Part shown: one piece after another, positions 56,045 through 64,000 of the stretch
Layout of the letters: every line of letters starts with the position of its first letter
How positions within the stretch are numbered: the stretch's first letter is position 1
Assembly (NCBI RefSeq): GCF_050947875.1
Contig: NW_027460346.1
Coordinates: forward strand, 2,484,000-2,547,999
DNA: 64,000 bases
Origin: Dermacentor variabilis
Taxonomy: Eukaryota > Arthropoda > Arachnida > Ixodida > Ixodidae
Direction of reading: 5' to 3'
Translations under genes and position numbers: made by a program
Notes under the pieces: generated by a model
The model's database searches: none
What the model saw: only the letters and a program-made list of their open reading frames with translations
What the model was told of the DNA's origin: nothing

Positions 56045-56831
56045 AATATGCCGTGGGGAGCATCACAGGAAGGGCTGTAAGGAGCACCTGGGCATGCACA
56101 ACACCCTGGAAGAAATTGCCGAAGCCCAGCAGCGCGCCCAGCTTGCTAGGCTTTCGACGACGCCTCCGAGGTGCACGATCCTATAGAAGCTAGGCTTTGC
56201 ACAAGGAGACATAGAAAAAGACTTTGCGGACCTCCCACGGGACATCCGCACCAAGATCACGGTCCGACCTATACCCAGAAACGTACACCCCGAGAACAAC
56301 AGGGGCAGACGACAAGCGAGAGGACAATTCCTCCTTAACCAAGCCTTGGCGAACCGCGAACGCTCAGCTTTTGTGGACGCGGCGGCATACGCGGGAAACA
56401 AAGCTTTCGCAGTGGCGGTTGTGGACGGACGCGGATACACAAGATATGCAGCTACGGTAATTGCAAGGAAGCCTGAACAGGCCGAACAGGTTGCGATCGC
56501 TGTTGCGCTCACCGACGACAATCTTTCCCATATCTACAGCGACTCCATAGCCGCTATCAGAGCTTTCCAAAAGGGCACGATCTGCGCACAGGCTCTCAGA
56601 ATTGTTATAAAGAAAGAGATTAAGAACCACGTCATATACTGGTTCCCGGCACACTTAGGACCAAAGATCGGCGACGTCCCCAACCTTAACGAGGCAGCAC
56701 ACGAGGCTGTGCGCGCGCTTACAGACCGCGCGGCTTCACTCGACCACTCGGAGAACAAGGACGCCCACACTACATACAATGAAATCACTAAACACTACTA
56801 CCTACAACGTAGAGAGTATAACACGCCTTAG
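56045..56831 (+). pseudogene. LINE ORF2 fragment with RNase H domain
   Basis: The plus-strand frame carries an RNase H fold. FVDAAAYAGNKAFAVAVVDG holds the first acidic residue, KPEQAEQVAIAVAL the glutamate and YSDSIAAIRAF the next aspartate. The upstream part (LGMHNTLEEIAEAQQRAQL) is LINE ORF2 sequence and has an in-frame TAG at about 56184. The protein ends early at RREYNTP. RNase H after RT is typical of I/R1-type LINEs. It is a 5'-truncated, stopped copy. Confidence 0.7.
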
Positions 56832-56839
56832 ATCTTTAA

Positions 56840-57455
56840 CAACACCGGGGGATGGCGCTTTTACCCCCGGGGGCTAGTATTACGATACCATCAACAGATG
56901 CTCAAGAGACGAGCCGCCACGAAAAAGACGGCGAAGTGTCTGGGCTCTTGGCGCGAGCCTGTGCCTGCCTGCGGTTGGCTCCAGCATAAACATACAGTGT
57001 AAATAGTCTCTTGTGCCTGTGCCATTCGACGCCTAACAATACATTTGCGGGGTGCTTCTTTTATTGTCATATCAATCGTAGAGGCACTTCAGGATAATGT
57101 CCACCGTTGGCGTATGCTGTAGATGCGAGGGAAAGCGTGCGAGGATGAGCCGAGTAGGATAGTGGCTTGACGCTGCCCAGTGTTGTGCGCGCAAAGGGTT
57201 GGACGGGGGCCGGTGAGCGCGCGTCTCATAGACTGACTGTTGATGCGCGGCTGAGCACGGCCCCGCGCGTCCTATCTTGGAGGCAATCTGCGGCGGGTGC
57301 CGAGCATTAAGCTGCAAATTACGCTCACAGGAGTGGTATAGAAAATCAGTGTAGTCAGAAAATAAATAAAATGAATTATGCCATAATTTTTTCTCCGATT
57401 ACGCAAAGCAGAGATGCGCTCACCGGCACCGCTTTGTGGCTTACGGCACCTCCAC
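56840..57455. other. Unassigned DNA
   Basis: No gene recognised. The last 15 bases (CACCTCCACCAAAA) are the leader of the reverse-oriented LTR that follows. Confidence 0.35.
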
Positions 57456-57460
57456 CAAAA

Positions 57461-58048
57461 TGTTACGCGAACGAAGGATTAAGAACGGGAGACTGTTTAC
57501 AAAGTATATTGTCACGTGGTAGTGACGGTGAAGAAAGCAGCAGAACTTTGATTAACGAAACTAGCGTTTTATTGGGCGAACTTTGCCCTCAAAAGCAGGC
57601 TACACTCAAAGAACGATAGCGGCGAATACACTCGGCGATCGTAGAAAATCTGATGAGCGGGTCAAGCGCGTCGGCTTTTATACATCAGTCGTCGAATGTT
57701 CCAGAGTAATCGCTGGGACCCGCGTGCCTTCCACAAAGTTCTACATTATTCGCGTTGCGCACACATGCAATCAGATTATAGAAGGTTCGGTCAAAGACAG
57801 CGGATGGAATCATCGATAACATTCCAGAAACTTCCGATACACGCAGGCGCCTCCTGCGCTGTGCGATAACATTTGTTAGGCGGGTAAACGTGTCGCCCGA
57901 TAAAGACAAATACACGTGTCAATATTTACGAAGGATAATGCAGCGCTGGCCAGTTAAGCCAACTGCTCGAGAGCCAGAGAGCGTTCGTCGTCTTCGTCGG
58001 GGCGCCCGCGTGCATCTTCCACAAGAAACACGCAAGGTGCATGTATCA
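57461..58048 (-). mobile_element. Family B LTR, split by a solo LTR
   Basis: TGTTACGCGAACGAAGG at the left and GTGCATGTATCA at the right are the family B LTR ends, as at 30591-30760. The LTR is interrupted after AAAGTATAT by the family A solo LTR and resumes with TTTACGAAGGATAATGC. The leader CACCTCCACCAAAA to the left marks it as a 5' LTR of a reverse-strand element whose body is gone. Confidence 0.85.
57510..57921 (-). mobile_element. Family A solo LTR nested in family B LTR
   Basis: On the plus strand it begins TGTCACGTGGTAG and ends ACACGTGTCA, the reverse of the 4146-4562 LTR. It includes reversed poly-A (TTTTATTGGGCG) and TATA (CTTTTATACATC) signals. ATAT lies on both sides (57506-57509 and 57922-57925). 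It is 412 bp against 417 bp for the plus-strand copy. This orders the two families: A moved after B here. Confidence 0.92.
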
Positions 58049-58059
58049 ATATGCCGGTT

Positions 58060-59010
58060 CGCTGAGGCTTGTATTGACGGTGATGCCCCTAATAGCTGTG
58101 GTACGTATACCCACTAGGGGGGATTGGCAAATTTTTGTCGGATTGCTTTCGTAAATGTATTGTGGGGATTAATTTAAGATACTGAAAATTATAGAAATTG
58201 AGCAAGCAGAGTCGAGATATAGTTTGCTTGAGGCAGCTCAGCCTGAATGAACAATAACTAAAAATTATGGGTGCGGCTTCCACCGTTGTCATCTTTTCGT
58301 CCATTTTGCTTATAATTGTTACATTTAAATTAAACAAATAGTTTCTCATGTGCCTTTCTATGACCCCATTCTCTGCTTTCTTAATACGATTGTTAACTTG
58401 CAAGTAACAATTAAGGAACCGATCCCCTCGATCCCCCATGTTCTCTTCGCTCATTGAAAAGAAAAAGCGAATAAACATTTGACCATTAAGATTAACAATG
58501 AAATTGGTGGCTTTCGTTAAGGGATTTCTTCGTGGCTTCGGGAGTTATCCAGCACAGCAGCCCCGAGAGAGAGCAGGACAGGAGTGCTGAAGGGCAGGAC
58601 AATTAGGTCGTCGCATATATTTTCGTGGGATTTTAATTTTCCTCGAAAAAAATGACGACAGTCAACTAAGCAGTGATCGATTGATTCTAGTACATTACAA
58701 ACTAAGAAGTGATCGATTGATTCTAGTACATTACAAACGTGTCAAAATGGACAGATAGCGAGATCGGGAGTGGGTGGGTGGGTGAGGAGGCATGGTAGAG
58801 TGTAGAAGCGCGACTGAACGAGTATGTAGAAAGAAACAGATACACAGACACAGCGCTTCACTTTCAACTATAGATTTTATTTTCGCACGCATCGATAAAT
58901 ATATACCGTACGAGTGAAAACAAACATGACAGCAAAAAAAAAAAAAAACATTCAGTGGTGCATTTCGATGAACCGTACACGTGTGCAAGGCATGGTGAAA
59001 ACATGTACTG
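58060..59010. other. Unassigned DNA with a 36-bp tandem repeat
   Basis: AGTGATCGATTGATTCTAG followed by TACATTACAAAC occurs twice in tandem at 58668-58739. No gene is recognised. A poly-A run at 58927-58947 may be the 3' side of the Penelope-like fragment to the right. Confidence 0.5.
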
Positions 59011-59016
59011 CAATGG

Positions 59017-59800
59017 TCACAAAGATAAACCGAGGAATCGTATCTCCTTTTCAGATAGCGGCACCGAAGGCTTGCTTACACACTTTTCCTCTAATTTTGC
59101 AATCTCGTAGGCCTCCACAATCTCCCTCGTCATCCTGCTATGAGCCCTATACAGAATGGAAGTACTTTCAAACATAGGCTTGCAGGAACAATCTCGGCAG
59201 TGAATACCCAAATGACCCGAGATTACCCTAGTGACGTTATATCGAAACTCTTTTAATATCTCATTGATGCATCTGCCGCTTTGACCAACATACGCTCTTC
59301 TGCATGAAAGTAGAATGTCATAGACAACGTGATGAGTACAGGTTATAAATTGTTTGGGATGTTGAGTAGAACCTTTTGTTATTCTCTGTATTAACCTGTT
59401 TGCATAGCTTCTGTAGACGCTCAGGGGCAGAGAAAACCACGTCCACCCCCGATTACGCCGCTATTCTTCTGAGATTATGTGAAATGCATTGAATGTATGG
59501 TACCACAGCAACTTCCTTTGCTCTAGCATTGGCACCGCTTCCATTCGACGCGTTTTTGCACTTCCTGCTTAAGCCCTCCACGACAGAGGTGAGCATACGC
59601 ATCGGGTAACCAGAAAAATGCCAGGCGCTTGGCCTGATCTCTGAAACTGGCTTCCACTTTGCGGTCATATGACTTCGTCAGAGAATTGCTTAAACACGAT
59701 GTTACTACTGCGCGTTTTACAAGTTTTGAATGAGTGAAATGGAATGGTAGGACTGGCTTATTGCCTCTCGGCTGACAACTCCAGCAGGTCCAGCAGGAGG
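59017..59800 (-). mobile_element. Penelope-like element 3' part
   Basis: Reverse strand. Remains of the C-terminal RT region come first (PVLPFHFTHSKLVKRAV, then SFRDQAKRLAFFW and EVAVVPYIQCISHNLRRIA). VDVVFSAPERLQKLCKQVN follows, then a GIY-YIG-type endonuclease segment (RRAYVGQSGRCINE, then HCRDCSCKPMFES). It ends EEKCVSKPSVPLSEKEIRFL before a stop at 59017. RT plus GIY-YIG is the signature of Penelope-like retroelements. Frameshifts near 59640, 59450 and 59330 break the frame. Confidence 0.7.
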
Positions 59801-59985
59801 AGGCATATTCTGTAAGAGTTCTATAAGAGTCCACCTAGTGGAGAATCGACTGTCCCCTTCGGCGTCGTTGACTGACTGGAGCTGTAAGAGCGAGAAGGCG
59901 ACTCGCTGGGGGCGCCTGTCTCTTTCTCGCACGTACAACTCCAGCCAATCAGCGGTGGCCGAAATGGATAGTCGACAGCATACCT

Positions 59986-60003
59986 CCCCCCCCCCCCCCC
60001 CCC
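59986..60003. repeat. Poly-C tract
   Basis: Eighteen consecutive cytosines followed by GCCCCC, a second long C-run after that at 45155. Confidence 0.95.
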
Positions 60004-60269
60004 GCCCCCAGATCTGTGCATTTACAAATTTAGGGGTGGGTACTGGACAGCACAGTCTCGTCAATATAGCTTCGAGGTGACGTGTTGGTGTAGTGCGAGC
60101 CATGGTTGTAGTGGACGAAGTTTTCTTCGCACTTGCTGAGTGTGATAAGCAGCTGGAGATGGGGAGACATCACGATGACGTATTCGCTGGCGTGACGGAC
60201 GGACAATGCAAACCCTGCAGTCTCGAGCTTTTCATTGTTGTCCCAGTAAAAAGAGAAAGATAAGGAGCT

Positions 60270-60505
60270 CCACTGCGGTGGCTCAGCGGTTGTGACATCC
60301 ATGCTGCTGAGTGCGAGACTGCGGGTTCGATTACCGCGGCGGCCGAATGTCGATGGGGCCGAAATGCGAAAACATTGGTGTGCCGTGCTTTGGGTGCTGC
60401 TGGCTGAACGAGTCCAGGTGGTAAAAAATGAATCCGAAACCGTCAACAACGGCGTCCCTCACGTATACAGTCATAACCCACTATGCAGCTTCGGGGCATT
60501 GGAGC
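60270..60505 (+). mobile_element. Ruka-like SINE, diverged subfamily
   Basis: CTGCGGTGGCTCAGCGGTTG forms the A-box region and GCGGGTTCGATTACCGCGG the B-box region. GTCGATGGGGCCGAAATGCG and GTCCAGGTGGT follow as in Ruka, but the middle differs (GCTTTGGGTGCTGCTGGC). It is a distinct, older or sister subfamily. Confidence 0.8.
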
Positions 60506-60654
60506 GAAAACGGCGCACAAGAGCGGAGCTCACAGCGCCGACTTTTAACTGAGCGGCGACGTCAAGTCGTAAGTCGGCGCCACATGTGTCTTACGTTCTT
60601 GTCCCATTCGCGCGTGCCGTTTTCGTTCTGTCTGCGTTCCAGTTTGAACTAAAT

Positions 60655-60720
60655 GATTGAATTTCGGGGTTTAACGTCTCGAAATAGCACAACGGGTTAT
60701 GAGGTGTGGCGTTGGACGGC
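60655..60720 (-). mobile_element. SINE 3' remnant
   Basis: TTCGGGGTTTAACGTCTCG and GTTATGAGGTGTGGCG resemble the reversed SINE tail (GGTTTTACGTGCC...ATTATGAGGCACGCCG). Only the tail is left. Confidence 0.45.
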
Positions 60721-60921
60721 CGATGAATGAGGCGGGTTACAAATAAAATAACTCGTATTTGAGAAGAGAAGCGACCAGCGTGTGACTGCAACAGTCTGGT
60801 TTTACGTGTCTTTCTAGATGATACCTCAGACACGACGGTGCCATGTCCTCGGAGAGTCTCTGGTCCTTGCTCTTGCATGTGCCACCCAGCTGCCACAGGT
60901 ATACCACTGTAAAAATGTTTA

Positions 60922-61296
60922 CACCCTTAGCGGTGTTTTCTTGTCGCACGGGTAACACCCCTACCCGTTAGGGCCTTACAAAAACTTATAGAGGACGACA
61001 ACGGACCTCTAACTAGGCGCGCGATCACAAAAGACGTAGTTGAAAACGATGTAATCATTCTGACAGCCTTGGGCGCACAGAAATATCCGACAGAAGAGTT
61101 TCATATCTATGCCTGTGAAATTCTCCTGTCGGATATTTCTGTGCGCCCAAGGCTGTCAGAATGATTACATCGTTTTCAACTATGTGTTTTGTCATCGTGT
61201 GTCTAGTTAGAGCTCCGTTGTCGTACTCTATAAATTTTTGTAAGGTCCTAACCGGAGGGGTGCTACCCGTGCGGCAAGAAAACACCCGTGAGGGTG
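60922..61296. mobile_element. Large foldback element
   Basis: The 375-bp unit is almost entirely one inverted repeat. The ends CACCCTTAGCGGTG and CACCCGTGAGGGTG are flanked by TA (60920-60921 and 61297-61298). The central arms, about 80 bp from GTTGAAAACGATGTAATC to GGATATTTCTGT-type sequence, are essentially perfect around a 32-base loop. Outer arms carry scattered mismatches. It is non-coding, Tc1/mariner-type by target site. Confidence 0.85.
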
Positions 61297-61379
61297 TAAA
61301 AAGTTTGCAGTGCACTTGAACGAGAACCGTTTGACAGCAGATATTCGTGCAGCAGGTTGAGAGAGAGCATGCGCGGATG

Positions 61380-61811
61380 AAACCGCAGAGAGAAAGCCTA
61401 GTTCGGGTTGTGAAGGAGGCGAAAGACGATCGATGAACGCCGGTTTAAGCCCGTCGATGGGGATGGTGTCGGTGTGCCCGTTTGTGTCGACGGTGAAAGT
61501 CTTAGGTACAGGGGTGGCATAAAGCATAATGTTAGGCATGTGGGTGTCATACGGGCATTGCAGGGGTTTACGCACCGAGTCTCGACGAACCAAGATGTGA
61601 GTCGACGTCTCAAGTCAGGCGGGCCGGGTGGCGAACTGCGTTGTTGCGTGCGAGGCGCAGGTTGTCAAAGTCGCCGACAAAAAAACTGCAGCTGGACGAC
61701 TTGATGGTGTGGCTGCCGAAACGAATAACTCGTATGGTAGGTGCAGAGGATAATAAAAACCAGCTCTTCTGGCATGCGCTGCAGCTCATAATTGCTTGAG
61801 CGTAGCCTGTA
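61380..61811 (-). pseudogene. Gypsy integrase C-terminal part
   Basis: The reverse strand reads THILVRRDSVRKPLQCPYD, then KTFTVDTNG and IPIDGLKPAFIDRL. This is the SH3-like C-terminal part of a gypsy integrase plus the polyprotein end. It is continuous in element order with 63151-63480; the mariner copy between them is the interruption. Frames are broken. Confidence 0.6.
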
Positions 61812-63150
61812 CGAGGTCTGTTAGAAAAGTAACCGACCTTTGGCCGAAGAAAAAAAAAAACTGGCATAACTGGGGCGTTGGAAACCTAATAACACTCAAA
61901 GTAGTCTCCTTGGGACTCCACACACTTCTCCCAGCGGTGCTGCCATTGTTGGAAGCATTCCGAGAAGGCCTCCTTCGGAATGGAGTTTAGCTCAGCTGTC
62001 GTTGCAGCCATAACGCCCTCTCTTGTCTGAAATCGCGCTCTTTTCATTGACCTCTTGATTTTGGGAAACAGCCAGAAGTCGCAGGGGGCCATATCAGGAG
62101 AGTAAAGCACTGCTGAACTACAGGAGTCTGGTATTTCGCCAAACAAGTCTGGATCATGTGCGAGGAACGTGCAGGCACATTGTCATGATGGATGCGCCAA
62201 TTTCCTGTTGACCACAACTCCGGTCTCTTGCGCCGCACAGCATCACGTAGCCGACGGAGGACATCCCTGTAGTACTCATTGGTGATTGTTTGACCCTGTG
62301 GTGCGTACTCGTGGTGTACCACACCGCGTGAGTCAAAGAAAGCAGTCAGCATCACTTTGACGTTGCTGCGCACTTGGCGGACCTCCTTTGGTTTTGGTGA
62401 CGTGGAATGCTTCCACTGTGATGACTGGGATTTGGTTTCCAGGTCGTACCCGTACGCCCAAGACTCGTCACCAGTGATTATGGTGGTCATGAAGTCGGGG
62501 TCACTGTTTGTGAAATCTAGCATGTCCTGTGAGACTTCAACACGAAGTTGCTTTTCCTCTACCGTGAGCAGCTTCGGCACGAATTTCGCCGCAACTCTCT
62601 TCCTGGCCGAATCTTCAGTCATAATGGAATGTGCAGAAAAAGTGCTGATGCCCACCTCTTCTGCAATTTGTCGGATAGTCGCACGACGGTCCTGCATCAC
62701 CACAGCGTTCACTTCGGCAATGACTTGGTCATCTCGGCATGTTGATGGCCCAGCGGAGCGTGGCTCGCTCTCCACCGACGTGCGGTAGTCTTTAAACCGG
62801 TTGTACTACTCCTTAATCTGTGTGCTGCTCATAGCATCGTCACCGAAAGCCGTCTAAATCTTCCGAATGGTTTACACTTGGCTGTCGCCCAGTTTCTGGC
62901 AAAATTTGATGCAGTAGCGCTGCTCCAGTCGCTCTGCCATCTTCCTTGCAATAAAAAACCGACGAGAACCCTGCGCACTACCTCACTCAAACGCTGCGTC
63001 CCAGCGACTGACGCTATCCGCAGGCGGGAAAAAATTCGCGCATGCGCACGAAGGTTCAAGGTCGGCTGATGCAAGCGCGCTTGTTTCATATCCATCAGGT
63101 GTTCGCAAAAAAAAAAAAAAAAAGATCGGTTACTTTTCTAACAGACCTCG
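61812..63150 (-). mobile_element. Mariner transposon in gypsy integrase
   Basis: The 1339-bp element has inverted ends starting CGAGGTCTGTTAGAAAAG. They are identical over 25 bp and nearly so for 30, with TA on both sides (61810-61811 and 63151-63152). It carries one reverse-strand transposase gene. Length, termini and target site are those of a full-length mariner. The poly-A/T tracts just inside each end (61850-61860 and 63107-63122) have probably expanded. Confidence 0.92.
61886..62940 (-). pseudogene. Mariner transposase, inactivated
   Basis: The start ATG is at 62940 (MAERLEQRYCIKFCQKLG). The catalytic triad is still visible: ITGDESWAYGYD for the first D, RIHHDNVPARSS for the second and SPDMAPCDFWLFPK for the third, as in D,D34D mariners. 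In-frame stops occur near 62871 (after DSQV) and near 62805 (after TQIKE). A frameshift between 62175 and 62100 displaces the third-D block. The coding span is 1055 bp, not a multiple of three. It is therefore a dead gene in an otherwise full-length element. Confidence 0.9.
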
Positions 63151-63480
63151 TATAGTGAGCAAGGCAAGCGGCAAAGACGTGCCCCAGTGCGTGCTGCCTG
63201 GTTGTGCTTTGAGAGATGCCGTCAGGGAGCGGAAAAAGCACTCCACCGTGTCGGTGGGGTGGTACGCCGTCGTGCTGATGCGGATGTTTCGAGGAGCGCC
63301 GTAATGTTGTAGAAAAGCGATGACTTAAACTGACCGCCGCGATCAGTTGTGATGTATAGAAGGGACACACGATCCTTCTATTGACACTTTTCTCGGAGCA
63401 GTTTCTTCTAGAGAAACGAGATGGCGCTTTCGGGGGTGCGCCGCACGTAGCCTCAGCGACAGCGCACGAATGCGAAACCA
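63151..63480 (-). pseudogene. Gypsy integrase core part
   Basis: The reverse strand reads LYITTDRGGQFKSSLF, the second-aspartate region of an integrase core. A frame-broken equivalent of the HP...VE segment follows, then SKHNQAARTG. The mariner element starts where the core would continue. Its sequence differs from the integrase at 30997-31842, so it is a second gypsy family. Confidence 0.6.
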
Positions 63481-63584
63481 TCACCGCTTCTACCTTGCTT
63501 CTGTGCGATCAGCTGTCGGAAATGCAACTGAGTTTTCACTAACGCACTGTGCTGTTCTAATCATGCTTGATTGAATCGTGTGGA

Positions 63585-63830
63585 TTGAAGAAGTGCGCAG
63601 TAGTTGGCTGCAAAAATAGTGACTGGCATATTAAGGAATGGAATGAATCTGCGTGGCTGAGTTCGTGGACCGCTGGTGCAACTGTCCGTACGTGTTACCG
63701 GCACTTTAAGATGCATGGCTTTCCTCGAGGATACAGAAATTTGCTCATCCACCAACGCTGTATCGCTGACCTTAAAAACAATAGCGTCTGCCCCGGAACG
63801 TCGGCAAGAGTGAGCCCCGCTCCTCAAACA
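63585..63830 (+). pseudogene. THAP-like zinc-finger fragment
   Basis: The plus-strand frame beginning at 63567 reads KKCAVVGCKNSDWHIKEWNE, then LHGFPRGYRN-like MHGFPRGYRNLLIHQR and PGTSARV. The opening C-x4-C and the HGFPRG segment resemble the start of THAP domains found in tick DNA-transposon proteins. The second cysteine-histidine pair is not visible before the frame changes character. It differs from both THAP genes at 35.7 and 39.9 kb. The window ends about 170 bp further on. Confidence 0.45.
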
Positions 63831-64000
63831 ATGACAAAGGAAGTAGCGCCGCTTACTGTCATAGCAAGTTTCGCGCGCGGTATCTACACACATCTTCCCC
63901 GCCTCGCACGGAAAGTTCCGCCCACTATATCGCCAAGGTGTCAAGAATAAGTGAATGGGCGTACACTTGAATATGTGCGCACTATATACGCACAATAAAT

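Overview
The window is animal nuclear DNA, almost certainly from a hard tick and probably a metastriate one. The main pointer is at least five copies of a tRNA-headed SINE of the Ruka type known from Rhipicephalus. Exons have GT-AG introns, there are no prokaryotic operons, and most of the sequence is layered transposable-element debris. The species cannot be fixed from sequence alone.

Region by region. (1) 1-7.4 kb: two phase-compatible exons of a ZYG11/ZER1-family gene (substrate receptor of a CUL2 ubiquitin ligase) lie at 4865-4962 and 7304-7434. A solo LTR lies upstream, and the intron between them holds a Tigger/pogo-like DNA transposon. (2) 8-13.3 kb: LINE remains. One I/Jockey-like LINE is split by an LTR insertion that itself carries an RTE-type fragment; a 464-bp repeat with a tRNA-like head also interrupts it. 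(3) 14-30 kb: MITEs, a mariner relic, decayed LINEs and SINEs, including a four-element nest at 17.1-18.95 kb. Large stretches here show nothing recognisable. (4) 30.6-35.7 kb: a reverse-strand Ty3/gypsy element with 3' LTR, pol, protease and gag. It has frameshifts and no 5' LTR. (5) 35.7-38.8 kb: a broken THAP/P-element-like transposase gene. (6) 39.7-44.25 kb: the highlight, a structurally complete P-superfamily transposon. It has perfect 39-bp terminal inverted repeats, an 8-bp target duplication, and an uninterrupted three-exon transposase of 886 residues. (7) 44.25-58 kb: gypsy LTR pieces, several foldback/MITE elements, Ruka SINEs and a LINE RNase H domain. (8) 58-64 kb: a Penelope-like element fragment, a large foldback, a gypsy integrase fragment split by a mariner copy, and a THAP-like fragment at the right edge.

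The genes are not a cooperating pathway. One host gene is partly present and the rest is mobile DNA. What is coherent is the nesting, which gives a relative order of insertions through matching target-site duplications. The P element, with its perfect repeats and open transposase, looks like one of the youngest arrivals. Its left flank carries what looks like an excision footprint. All repeat families were named by eye from motifs and termini; no database search was run.
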